The position numbers and the translations under genes were made by a program. Under the pieces are notes generated by a model that was not told where the DNA came from, searched no databases, and worked only from the letters and a program-made list of their open reading frames with translations. From Rana temporaria (taxonomy: Eukaryota > Chordata > Amphibia > Anura > Ranidae): DNA of 64,000 nt. The number at the start of each line of letters is the position of its first letter. The first letter of the stretch is position 1. The stretch lies in NCBI RefSeq assembly GCF_905171775.1, contig NC_053494.1:51388511-51452510 (forward strand). Reading direction: 5' to 3'. Below, in pieces: positions 45,542 through 56,420 of the stretch.

Positions 45542-47150
45542 ACATACTGTAATTGTAGCGCAACAAAGAGCCACGTGCAAAGTATTGCATCAAAAATTGT
45601 TATTAGGCGCCCTTGTTACACAGGGGCATAAAAATGTGTCCGTAGGCGCAACATAACACTGCAACCCCTCCCAATATCTGTAATTGTAGCGCAACAAAGA
45701 GCCACTTGCAAAGTATTGCATCAAAAATTGTTATTAGGTGCCCCTGTTACACAGGGGCATAAAAATGTGTCCATAGGCGCAACATAACACTGCAACCCCT
45801 CCCAATATCTGTAATTGTAGCGCAACAAAGAGCCACGTGCAAAGTATTGCATCAAAAATTGTTATTAGGTGCCCCTGTTACACAGGGGCATAAAAATGTG
45901 TCCATAGGCGCAACATAACACTGCAACCCCTCCCAATATCTGTAATTGTAGCGCAACAAAGAGCCACGTGCAAAGTATTGCATCAAAAATTGTTATTAGG
46001 TGCCCCTGTTACACAGGGGCATAAAAATGTGTCCATAGGCGCAACATAACACTGCAACCCCTCCCAATATCTGTAATTGTAGCGCAACAAAGAGCCACGT
46101 GCAAAGTATTGCATCAAAAATTGTTATTAGGCGCCCTTGTTACACAGGGGCATAAAAATGTGTCCGTAGGCGCAACATAACACTGCAACCCCTCCCAATA
46201 TCTGTAATTGTAGCGCAACAAAGAGCCACGTGCAAAGTATTGCATCAAAAATTGTTATTAGGCGCCCTTGTTACACAGGGGCATAAAAATGTGTCCGTAG
46301 GCGCAACATAACACTGCAACCCCTCCCAATATCTGTAATTGGAGCGCAACAAGGAGCCACGTGCAAAGTATTGCATCAAAAATTGTTATTAGGCGCCCTT
46401 GTTACACAGGGGCATAAAAATGTGTCCGTAGGCGCAACATAACACTGCAACCCCTCCCAATATCTGTAATTGGAGCGCAACAAGGAGCCACGTGCAAAGT
46501 ATTGCATCAAAAATTGTTATTAGGTGCCCCTGTTACACAGGGGCACAAAAATTGTGCCTTAGGCCACGTGCAAAGTATTGCATCAAAAATTGTTATTAGA
46601 CGCCCCTGTTACACAGGGGCACAAAAATTGTGCCTTAGGCCTTAGGCCACATGCAAAGTATTGCATCAAAAATTGTTATTAGACACCCCTGTTACACAGG
46701 GGCAGAAAAATTAGGCCTTAGGCCTTAGGCCACGTGCAAAGTATTGCATCCAAAATTGTTATTAGGCGCAACATAACACTGCAACCCCTCCCAATATCTG
46801 TAATTGGAGCGCAACAAGGAGCCACGTGCAAAGTATTGCATCAAAAATTGTTATTAGACACCCCTGTTACACAGGGGCAGAAAAATTAGGCCTTAGGCCT
46901 TAGGCCACGTGCAAAGTATTGCATCCAAAATTGTTATTAGGCGCAACATAACACTGCAACCCCTCCCAATATCTGTAATTGGAGCGCAACAAGGAGCCAC
47001 GTGCAAAGTATTGCATCAAAAATTGTTATTAGACGCCCCTGTTACACAGGGGCACAAAAATTAGGCCTTAGGCCACGTGCAAAGTATTGCATCAAAAATT
47101 GTTATTAGGCGCCCCTGTTAAACAGGGGCAGAAAAATTAGGCCTTAGGCA
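45542..47150. repeat. 131-bp satellite array inside the hAT element
   Basis: Seven regular units of 131 bp (starts such as 45673, 45804, 45935, 46066, 46197, 46328, 46459) are followed by shortened and rearranged units to 47150. Each unit includes the hairpin 'gcccctgttacacaggggc'. It lies 3' of the transposase gene. Confidence 0.95.
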
Positions 47151-47297
47151 CTGGTGGCGGAGCACAGAAAAACAAAATTTCTTACTAGCTAACAGCATGA
47201 AAAGTGAGGAGGAGAAGGATATTCCATCAGCAGCACAACAGGACAGTCACTCAGCATCAGCAGTCTCAAAGGGATCTGATATTTCAACACAAAATTC

Positions 47298-50200
47298 TTA
47301 TTCAGTAACATCAGCATCAGGTGCTTGGTAGCCGGTGTTGATCCAAGCCTGATTCATTTTGATGAAGGTCAGTCGATCAACAGAGTCGGTGGAGAGGCGT
47401 ACCCTGTGATCGGTCACAAAGCCTCCAGCAGCACTGAATGTACGTTCTGAAAGAACACTGGATGCAGGGCAAGCCAGTAGCTCAATTGCGTACTGTGCAA
47501 GCTCTGGCCAGTGATCCATCCTCAAGACCCAGTAAGCCAGAGGATTTTCCGTGGGGAAGGTGTCCAAGTCGGATCTTGCCGCTAGGTATTCCCGGACCAT
47601 GTAAACCAGACGCTGGCGATGGTTGCTGGAACCGGTCAGACCTTGGGGCTGCGGACTAAAAAATTGTCTGAACGCATCGGTCAGACGGCCATCTTCTCCA
47701 CCGCTCCTTCTCTGACTCACCGAAGCCTCAGCAAGACGTTGTCCAGGGCCAGGTTTTGGTAATCCCCCCGGTTCTGGGAACGCATTGCACAGACCCTTCT
47801 GCAAGGCCTCCCGCAGTAGTTTCATCTTCTGCTCCCTCTGCGATGGCAACATAAGATCCGTTACCTTACTCTTGTAACGTGGATCAAGGAGAGTTGCCAG
47901 CCAGTAATGATCCCTCTCCTTGATAGCACGTACACGAGGATCCTTACGCAGGCTTTGCAGAATCAGGGAGGCCATGCAGCGTAGGTTTGCAGAGGCATTC
48001 GGGGCACAGTCCTCTGGGTCACTGAGGACGACAGGATCCTCAGCCACCTCATCCCAGCCACGTAAAAGTCCACGTGTTCCTTGGGACTGTAAATGATCCC
48101 TTGAAGACTGCTGCTGTTGATGCTGAGTGCTAGGCTCCACCTCCATGCTGCTGATACAATCCTCCTCCTCCTCCTCTTCCTCATCCTCCTCCTCCTCTTC
48201 CTGTGTTCCAGGTGGGCAAGCAGGAACAGTGTCTGGATAAAGGGGGCCTTGAGAGGTAAGGAAGTCCTCCTCTTCCTCCCTCTGTTCTGCCTCAAGGGCC
48301 CTGTCCATTATTCCACGTAGGGTGTGCTCCAACATGTGAATAAGCGGGACAGTCTCACTGATGCATGCACTGTCACTGCTCACCATCCTCGTGGCCTCCT
48401 CAAATGGTGACAGGACAGTGCATGCATCCCTGATCAAGGCCCACTGGCGTGGTGAAAAAAACCCAAGCTCCCCTGAGCCAGTTCTGCTGCCATATTGGCA
48501 CAGGTACTCATTGATGGCCCTCTGCTGCGTGTGCAGCCGCTGCAGCATGGCCAACGTAGAGTTCCATCTGGTGGGCATGTCACAGATTAGGCGGTTCTTG
48601 GGCAGGTTGTATTCCCTCTGGAGGTCTGTCAGCCGAGCAGTGGCATTATATGACCTCCGGAAATGCACACAGACTTTCCTGGCCTGCCTCAGGACATCCT
48701 GTAAGCCAGGGTACCTGCCCAAGAACCGCTGCACCACCAAATTGAGAACATGCGCAAAACAGGGCACATGGGTGAGTTTTCCACGTCGCAGGGCAGAGAG
48801 GAGGTTGGTGCCATTATCGCTGACCACCATTCCAGGCTTCAGCTGGCGTGGCGTCAACCACCTCTGAGCCTGCCCCTGCAGAGCTGAAAGAACCTCTTCC
48901 CCAGTGTGGCTCCTGTCTCCCAAGCACACCAGCTCTAGGACCGCATGGCATCTCTTGGCCTGCATTCCTGCGTAGCCCGTCGTACGCCTACGGAGCACGG
49001 CTGGTTCTGAGCCAACATCACCACAGGAAGAGGCCACAGAGGAAGAAGAAGAGGAGGGGGTGGAGGAGAGAGGTGTGTCACAAGCAGTTGTAGTGTTTTG
49101 GAGGCGTGGTGGTGGAACAACCTCCAAAACTACTGTGCCTTGACCTGCGTCCTTCCCAGCTGCCAGCAGAGTCACCCAATGGGCCGTAAAAGACAGGTAA
49201 CGTCCCTGTCCATGCCTGCTGGACCATGAGTCAGCGGTAAGATGCACCTTACCACTGACCGCCCTGTCCAGCGAGGTATGGACATTGCCTTCCACATGCC
49301 GGTAGAAAGCCGGAATCGCCTTCCGTGAAAAAAAGTGGCGTTTGGGTACTTGCCACTGAGGTACTGCACATTCCACAAACTCACGGAAGGGGGCAGAATC
49401 TACCAACTGAAAAGGTAGCAGTTGAAGTGCTAGCAATTTTGCTAAGCTAGCATTCAACCGCTGGGCATGTGGATGGCTGGGAGCGTACTTCTTTCGGCGC
49501 TGCAGCAGCTGGGGCAGGGAAATTTGTCTGGTAATATCAGTAGATTGGCCGGATGTACTACCACTACTACGTTGTGACACACCTATTTCTACACCTTCGG
49601 TGCAGGCTGCAGAGAGGACTAGGGGTCTAGTGGGGTTTGAGGTCACAGAAGGGCAAGGGGAGGACCGCTTTGGTCTTTGGTGTGGGTCTTTCTGGTATGC
49701 CTGCCAACGAGCTGCATGGCAGGTCGACATATGTCTGGACAAGCATGTGGTGCCCAAGCGGGTGATGTTTTGGCCACGCGAGATACGCTTGAGACATATG
49801 TTGCAAACAGCAAAGGTAGCATCTGATGGACAGGTTTCAAAAAAGGCCCACACCAAAGAACTTTTGCTGTACCGTTGAGACACAGCAGCGCCACGTAATG
49901 CAGTTGGTGTACTGCCCTTAAGCTGACCCCTGGAGGGCTTCCTGCCTCTTTGAAGATGTGCCTGTGCCTCGTCCTCTTCCTCCTCCTCCTCTCTCCTACC
50001 AGGCACCCAGGTAGAGTCAATGACCTCATCATCCCCTCCCTCCTCATCATCACTGGCGACAACCTGGCAGTATGCTCCAGCTGGGGGAACATCACTCCCA
50101 GATTGTGGTCCCTCTCGGCCACCCCCTCTCCCTGGGCTCACATCAATGCCTTCCTCTATCAGTGTTCCGTCATCGGAGTCTTCAAAACGCTGTGCATCTT

Positions 50201-50567
50201 CAGCTAGCATGTACCCAACACTGTGTTGAAACAGTTCGGGGGACTCCTCAGGAGGACACGGTGGGACTAGGGAAGGATTGTGTGATCCCATTGTGCAGAG
50301 GGTAGAGGACGCCTTGGCAGCTGCTTTGCCAGACAAACTATAATCAGTCTGTGTGAGAGAGGATGAGGAGGATGAGGACGGCTTGGTCATCCACTCAACT
50401 AATTTCTCAGCATGTTGAGGCTCAACACGGCCAGCTCCCGAAAAGAAGGACGAGCGGCCACGGCCACGTGCTGAAGAGGATGCACCACATCCATCACCAG
50501 CGTTACCTCTAGATGCAGAGCCTGCTTGCCCTCGTGACTCTCTGCCTCTCTTTGTCCTTCCAGCCAT
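47298..50567 (-). CDS. hAT transposase with BED zinc finger (1,089 aa)
   Basis: An uninterrupted 1,089-codon frame encodes the transposase expected to excise and integrate the surrounding element. A Ser/acidic-rich N-terminal region (1-230) comes first. A BED-type zinc finger follows at about 235-286 (C255-x2-C258, then H279 with C283/H284), the DNA-binding module. The RNase H-like core has Asp446 in LTADSWSS, Asp584 in VVSDNGTNLL, a CxxH at 603-606 (CFAHVLNLVV) and MPTRWNS at 664-670. A Glu-rich insert lies at 788-802. The hAT C-terminal dimerisation region (about 1000-1072) includes PASSVLSERTFSAAGG, where Glu1041 is the likely third catalytic acid. All key residues are present with no stop or frameshift, suggesting recent activity. 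ATG choice: the first in-frame Met. It is an Ac/hobo-type hAT protein; assignment to a named subfamily is not attempted. Confidence 0.93.
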   Translation of the reverse strand: MAGRTKRGRESRGQAGSASRGNAGDGCGASSSARGRGRSSFFSGAGRVEPQHAEKLVEWMTKPSSSSSSSLTQTDYSLSGKAAAKASSTLCTMGSHNPSLVPPCPPEESPELFQHSVGYMLAEDAQRFEDSDDGTLIEEGIDVSPGRGGGREGPQSGSDVPPAGAYCQVVASDDEEGGDDEVIDSTWVPGRREEEEEEDEAQAHLQRGRKPSRGQLKGSTPTALRGAAVSQRYSKSSLVWAFFETCPSDATFAVCNICLKRISRGQNITRLGTTCLSRHMSTCHAARWQAYQKDPHQRPKRSSPCPSVTSNPTRPLVLSAACTEGVEIGVSQRSSGSTSGQSTDITRQISLPQLLQRRKKYAPSHPHAQRLNASLAKLLALQLLPFQLVDSAPFREFVECAVPQWQVPKRHFFSRKAIPAFYRHVEGNVHTSLDRAVSGKVHLTADSWSSRHGQGRYLSFTAHWVTLLAAGKDAGQGTVVLEVVPPPRLQNTTTACDTPLSSTPSSSSSSVASSCGDVGSEPAVLRRRTTGYAGMQAKRCHAVLELVCLGDRSHTGEEVLSALQGQAQRWLTPRQLKPGMVVSDNGTNLLSALRRGKLTHVPCFAHVLNLVVQRFLGRYPGLQDVLRQARKVCVHFRRSYNATARLTDLQREYNLPKNRLICDMPTRWNSTLAMLQRLHTQQRAINEYLCQYGSRTGSGELGFFSPRQWALIRDACTVLSPFEEATRMVSSDSACISETVPLIHMLEHTLRGIMDRALEAEQREEEEDFLTSQGPLYPDTVPACPPGTQEEEEEDEEEEEEEDCISSMEVEPSTQHQQQQSSRDHLQSQGTRGLLRGWDEVAEDPVVLSDPEDCAPNASANLRCMASLILQSLRKDPRVRAIKERDHYWLATLLDPRYKSKVTDLMLPSQREQKMKLLREALQKGLCNAFPEPGGLPKPGPGQRLAEASVSQRRSGGEDGRLTDAFRQFFSPQPQGLTGSSNHRQRLVYMVREYLAARSDLDTFPTENPLAYWVLRMDHWPELAQYAIELLACPASSVLSERTFSAAGGFVTDHRVRLSTDSVDRLTFIKMNQAWINTGYQAPDADVTE

Positions 50568-50589
50568 AGTTATGCGTTCAGGTGTTATG

Positions 50590-53572
50590 TAACAAAATAG
50601 TCGCTGTCACACCAACTGCGTTCAGATGGTATTAAACAGCAACCACACAGTAAGAGCGACTTGGCTCAAGTGTAAAGTAACAAAATAGTCGCTGTCACAC
50701 CAACTGCGTTCAGATGGTATTAAACAGCAACCACACAGTAAGAGCGACTTGGCTCAAGTGTAAAGTAACAAAATAGTCGCTGTCACACCGACTGCGTTCA
50801 GATGGTATTAAACAGCAATCACACAGTAAGAGCGACTTGGTTCAAGTGTAAAGTAACAAAATAGTCGCTGTCACACCAACTGCTTTCAGATGGTATTAAA
50901 CAGCAACCACACAGTAAGAGCGACTTGGCTCAAGTGTGAAGTAACAAAATAGTCGCTGTCACACCAACTGCGTTCAGATGGTATTAAACAGCAACCACAC
51001 AGTAAGAGCAACTTGGCTCAAGTGTAAAGTAACAAAATAGTCGCTGTCACACCGACTGCGTTCAGATGGTATTAAACAGCAACCACACAGTAAGAGCGAC
51101 TTGGCTCAAGTGTAAAGTAACAAAATAGTCGCTGTCACACCGACTGCGTTCAGATGGTATTAAACAGCAACCACACAGTAAGAGCGACTTGGCTCAAGTG
51201 TAAAGTAACAAAATAGTCGCTGTCACACCAACTGCGTTCAGATGGTATTAAACAGCAACCACACAGTAAGAGCGACTTGGCTCAAGTGTAAAGTAACAAA
51301 ATAGTCGCTGTCACACCAACTGCGTTCAGATGGTATTAAACAGCAACCACACAGTAAGAGCGACTTGGCTCAAGTGTAAAGTAACAAAATAGTCGCTGTC
51401 ACACCGACTGCGTTCAGATGGTATTAAACAGCAATCACACAGTAAGAGCGACTTGGTTCAAGTGTAAAGTAACAAAATAGTCGCTGTCACACCAACTGCT
51501 TTCAGATGGTATTAAACAGCAACCACACAGTAAGAGCGACTTGGCTCAAGTGTAAAGTAACAAAATAGTCGCTGTCACACCAACTGCTTTCAGATGGTAT
51601 TAAACAGCAACCACACAGTAAGAGCGACTTGGCTCAAGTGTAAAGTAACAAAATAGTCGCTGTCACACCAACTGCGTTCAGATGGTATTAAACAGCAACC
51701 ACACAGTAAGAGCGACTTGGCTCAAGTGTAAAGTAACAAAATAGTCGCTGTCACACCAACTGCGTTCAGATGGTATTAAACAGCAACCACACAGTAAGAG
51801 CGACTTGGCTCAAGTGTAAAGTAACAAAATAGTCGCTGTCACACCAACTGCGTTCAGATGGTATTAAACAGCAACCACACAGTAAGAGCGACTTGGCTCA
51901 AGTGTAAAGTAACAAAATAGCCGCTGTCACACCGACTGCGTTCAGATGGTATTAAACAGCAATCACACAGTAAGAGCGACTTGGTTCAAGTGTAAAGTAA
52001 CAAAATAGTCGCTGTCACACCAACTGCTTTCAGATGGTATTAAACAGCAACCACACAGTAAGAGCGACTTGGCTCAAGTGTGAAGTAACAAAATAGACGC
52101 TGTCACACCAACTGCGTTCAGATGGTATTAAACAGCAACCACACAGTAAGAGCGACTTGGCTCAAGTGTAAAGTAACAAAATAGTCGCTGTCACACCAAC
52201 TGCGTTCAGATGGTATTAAACAGCAACCACACAGTAAGAGCGACTTGGCTCAAGTGTAAAGTAACAAAATAGTCGCTGTCACACCAACTGCTTTCAGATG
52301 GTATTAAACAGCAACCACACAGTAAGAGCGACTTGGCTCAAGTGTAAAGTAACAAAATAGTCGCTGTCACACCAACTGCGTTCAGATGGTATTAAACAGC
52401 AACCACACAGTAAGAGCGACTTGGCTCAAGTGTAAAGTAACAAAATAGTCGCTGTCACACCGACTGCGTTCAGATGGTATTAAACAGCAATCACACAGTA
52501 AGAGCGACTTGGTTCAAGTGTAAAGTAACAAAATAGTCGCTGTCACACCAACTGCGTTCAGATGGTATTAAACAGCAACCACACAGTAAGAGCGACTTGG
52601 CTCAAGTGTAAAGTAACAAAATAGTCGCTGTCACACCGACTGCGTTCAGATGGTATTAAACAGCAACCACACAGTAAGAGCGACTTGGCTCGAGGGTAAA
52701 GTAACAAAATAGTCGCTGTCACACCGACTGCGTTCAGATGGTATTAAACAGCAATCACACAGTAAGAGCGACTTGGTTCAAGTGTAAAGTAACAAAATAG
52801 TCGCTGTCACACCAACTGCTTTCAGATGGTATTAAACAGCAACCACACAGTAAGAGCGACTTGGCTCAAGTGTAAAGTAACAAAATAGCCGCAGTGACAC
52901 CAACTGCCTTTAGTTGCTATTAAACAGCACGCACGCAGTAATAGCGACTGCGGTCAAATGCGATTTAACAGCACGCACGCAGTGGCACCAACTGCCTTTA
53001 GTTGCTATTAAACAGCACGCACGCAGTAATAGCGACTGCGGTCAAATGCGATTTAACAGCACGCACGCAGTGGCACCAACTGCCTTTAGTTGCTATTAAA
53101 CAGCACGCACGCAGTAATAGCGACTGCGGTCAAATGCGATTTAACAGCACGCACGCAGTGACACCAACTGCCTTTAGTTGCTATTAAACAGCACGCACGC
53201 AGTAATAGCGACTGCGGTCAAATGCGATTTAACAGCACGCACGCAGTGACACCAACTGCCTTTAGTTGCTATTAAACAGCACGCACGCAGTAATAGCGAC
53301 TGCGGTCAAATGCGATTTAACAGCACGCACGCAGTGACACCAACTGCCTTTAGTTGCTATTAAACAGCACGCACGCAGTAATAGCGACTGCGGTCAAATG
53401 CGATTTAACAGCACGCACGCAGTGACACCAACTGCCTTTAGTTGCTATTAAACAGCACGCACGCAGTAATAGCGACTGCGGTCAAATGCGATTTAACAGC
53501 ACGCACGCAGTGACACCAACTGCCTTTAGTTGCTATTAAACAGCACGCACGCAGTAATAGCGACTGCGTTTC
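50590..53572. repeat. 88-bp satellite array inside the hAT element
   Basis: About 34 tandem 88-bp units in two blocks. 50590-52880 has 'taacaaaatagtcgctgtc' units, and about 52880-53572 has diverged 'caactgcctttagttgct' units of the same 88-bp period. Variant units with 'ttggttcaag' recur near 50838, 51453, 51981, 52509 and 52773, spaced 6-7 or 3 units apart, which shows block amplification. It sits between the transposase start codon and the putative promoter. Confidence 0.95.
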
Positions 53573-53886
53573 TGTGCAATTCAATAGCCCAGTTGCATTA
53601 ACAGCGACTGCGCTTCTGTGCAAATAAATTGCACACGTGCAGTAACAGGTAATGCGTCTGTGTGTGCAATTAACTAGCACACGTTAAATAACACAGAATA
53701 ATTATATTTAAAGTAAATCCCTAATGCAGGCAATACAACACGTTAGAGCGCTGCATGTAGAACAATCTCCTGCCTGATAGATAAACTAGCTGAGCTGTAC
53801 AGTTTATAAATATATTGACAACGCCTAAGGATGTGAATATATTCTCTACAAACTGTACTTTTAACTATACTGACTACACTTCCTAC

Positions 53887-53972
53887 TCTATCTATCTTTC
53901 TATCTATCTATCTATCTAGTTAAGACACTGTGTCTCTATCTCTCTATCTCTCTCTGTCTGACTGACTGATCT
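53887..53972 (+). repeat. (TATC)n and TC-rich microsatellite
   Basis: A TATC tetranucleotide run is followed by TC/TCTG-rich sequence, just downstream of the putative transposase promoter on the transcribed side. Confidence 0.9.
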
Positions 53973-54018
53973 TCTCTAGAACCGCCAACACACTACACTA
54001 GGCAGCCGTGCAGGCTGC

Positions 54019-54026
54019 CTTTTATA
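54019..54026 (-). promoter_or_regulatory. TATA box of the hAT transposase
   Basis: Minus-strand TATAAAAG lies in 'ccactataaaaggcagcc', about 285 bp inside the right end of the transposon and pointing toward the transposase gene 3.45 kb away. A short palindrome 'ggcagcctgcacggctgcc' follows immediately. Four CCAAT/ATTGG pentamers upstream, within hairpins, support a real promoter. The leader would cross the 88-bp array unless it is spliced out. Inferred, not demonstrated. Confidence 0.6.
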
Positions 54027-54051
54027 GTGGTGGGCGTGTACTAATCCCCCT

Positions 54052-54171
54052 GAGCCATAATTGGCCAAAGCCACCCTGGCTTTGGCCAATTATGGCTCTT
54101 CGTTTTTTGAGCGCTGTGATTGGGCAAGCATGCGGGACATACAGCATGCTTGGCCAATCATCAGCGCTCAA
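54052..54171. repeat. Two consecutive hairpins with CCAAT boxes
   Basis: 54052-54073 and 54077-54098 are a perfect 22-bp inverted repeat with a 3-base loop. 54107-54133 and 54145-54171 form a second, imperfect inverted repeat with arms 'ttgagcgctg' ... 'cagcgctcaa'. Each hairpin carries CCAAT or its complement in both arms. They lie between the right TIR and the TATA box. Confidence 0.85.
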
Positions 54172-54310
54172 CGCCCCAGTGAATTATGGGACGTTTAGTG
54201 TCATTCGAATTTGGCGCGAACGACCCGTTTTGTTCGATTTTCGACGAACGATCGAACGACCGATGTTCGATTCGAACATAGGTTCGAATCGAACGCGGAG
54301 CTCATCCCTA

Positions 54311-56420
54311 ATGACCACCAACCCTAACAATGACCGATAACCCTAACAATGACCGCCAACCCTAACAATGACTGCTAACCCTAACAATGACCGCCAACCC
54401 TAACAATGACCACCAACCCTAACAATGACCGCTAACCCTAACAATGACCACCAAACTTAACAATGACCGCTTACCCTAACAATGACCACCAAACTTAACA
54501 ATGACCGCTAACCCTAACAATGACCGCTAACCCTAACAATTATCACTAACCCTAAAAATTTCCGTTAACCCTAACAATTACCACTAACCCTAAAAAAGAT
54601 CACTAACCCTAACAATGACCGCTAACCCTAACAATGATCACTAACCCTAACAATGACCGCTAACCCTAACAATGACCGCTAACCCTAACAATGACCACTA
54701 ACCCTAACAATTACCGCTAACCCTAACAATGACCGCCAACCCTAACAATGGCCGCTAACCCTAACAATGACCACCAACCCTAACAATGACCGCTAACCCT
54801 AACAATGACCACTAACCCTAACAATTACCGCTAACCCTAACAATTACCGCTAACCCTAACAATGACCACCAACCCTAACATCGACCGCTAACCCTAACAA
54901 TGACCGCTAACCCTAACAATGACCACTAACCCTAACAATTACCGCTAACCCTAACAATTACCGCTAACCCTAACAATTACCGCTAACCCTAACAATGACC
55001 ACCAACCCTAACATCGACCGCTAACCCTAACAATTACCACTAACCCTAAAAATGACCACCAACCTTAACAATGACCACTAACCCTAACAATGACCACCGA
55101 CCTTAACAATTACCACTAACCCTAACAATGACCACTAAACCTAACAATGACCACCGACCCTAACAATTACCACTAACCCTAACAATGACCACTAAACCTA
55201 ACAATGACCACTAACCCTAACAATTACCACTAACCCTAACATTGATCACTAACCCAACAATGACCACTAACCCTAACAATGACCAATAAACCCTAACAAT
55301 AACTAGTGTTGAGCGGAATACGCCATATTCGATTTCGCGATATATCACGAATATATAGCCGAATATTCGTGAAATATTCGCTAAAATCGAATATTCGTGA
55401 TATTTTATAAAAAAAAAAAAAATTGTGAAATTTCGGTAATGCGAATGCGAAATTGATTGCGATTTTTTGATAACTGTGGTAGGAGAACTCTGATTGGCTC
55501 TGATGCAAAAGAAGGGCGGAGAAAGTATTCGCGAATATTCGGAAATCGAATATTCGGAATATTTTATCAAAAACAAAAATGTTGTGAAATATTTTGACAA
55601 CTGTGGTAGGAGAACTCTGATTGGCTCTGATGCAAAAGAATGGCGAAGAAAGTATTCGCTAATATTCGGAAATCGAATATTGGTGATATTTTATCGAAAT
55701 TTCGCTAATGCGAATGCGAAATTGATTGCGAGATTTTGACAACTGTGGTAGGAGAACTCCGATTGGCTCTGATGCAAAAGAAGGGCGGAGAAAGTATTCG
55801 CGAATATTCGGAAATCGAATATTCGCGATTGCGAATATTCGGCAACATAAAAGGATCGCCTCAGCTTAGCTACTCGGCCCAGGGTCCTCTAATCATACCA
55901 GCAATGCTTTTAGACGTCTATAGGATGTGATCTGTTTTAAAAATAAATTTGAAAAAATACGAATATTCGGAATAGCGAATTTTGGCCGCGAAATTCGAGT
56001 TATTCGCGAATATTCGAATATGCCATATTCGTAACGAATATTCGAAATGCGAATATTCGTGAGCAACCCTAACAATGACCACTAATACTAACAATGATCA
56101 CTAACCCTAACAATGACCACTGACCCTAACAATGATCACTAACCCTAACAATGACCACTGACCCTAACAATGACCACTAACCTTAACAATGACCACCGAC
56201 CCTAACAATGACCACCGGCCCTAACAATGACTGACCACTAACCCTAACAATGACCACCAACCCTAACAATGACCACCAACCCTAACAATGACCGATAACC
56301 CTAACAATTACCGCCCAACTCTAACATTTACCACTAACTCTGACAATTATCACTAACCCTAAAAATTTCTGTTAACCCTAACAATGACCACTAACCCTAA
56401 CAATTACCGCTAACCCTAAC
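54311..56420 (+). repeat. 19-bp telomere-like minisatellite, right block
   Basis: The same unit as the left block, in register on a 19-bp period (for example starts at 54661, 54680, 54699, 54718). It shows 'gaccgctaaccctaacaat', 'ttaccg', 'gaccac' and 'gatcac' variants over about 1.3 kb of array sequence, plus an inserted element at 55304. Confidence 0.95.
55304..56071. mobile_element. hAT-like MITE with internal triplication
   Basis: It opens TAGTGTTGAGCGGAATA and closes CGTGAGCAACCCTA, an imperfect hAT-type TIR. The flanking octamers ACAATAAC and ACAATGAC differ by one base. The interior is saturated with 'gaatattcg' palindromes. A block starting 'aactgtggtaggagaactc' occurs three times (55472, 55600, 55741) at about 130-140 bp spacing. 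Non-autonomous. Confidence 0.7.

Larger units (their letters stand above)
45039..54310 (-). mobile_element. Autonomous 9.27-kb hAT transposon
   Basis: The left end TAGGGATGAGC and right end GCTCATCCCTA are 11-bp perfect TIRs. The 8-bp flanks ATGACCAC are identical (45031-45038 and 54311-54318), the duplication length of hAT elements. Both subterminal regions (45050-45145 and 54190-54300) are dense in GTTCG/CGAAC words, likely transposase-binding repeats. Contents, left to right: a 131-bp array, an intact transposase (minus strand), an 88-bp array, a (TATC)n tract, a TATA promoter and two hairpins. The flanks lie in a tandem repeat whose unit contains ATGACCAC, so the duplication alone is not decisive. 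The TIRs and gene make the call firm. Confidence 0.9.

Noticed and set aside
48361..48867. A 168-codon plus-strand frame
   Set aside because: Antisense shadow of the hAT transposase gene.
50590..53572. CRISPR-like array of regular repeats
   Set aside because: Units are contiguous 88-bp tandem repeats without unique spacers, in eukaryotic DNA inside a transposon.
54311..56420. True telomere or simple interstitial telomeric repeat
   Set aside because: The period is 19 bp with only 11 telomere-like bases per unit. It is not a (TTAGGG)n tract.
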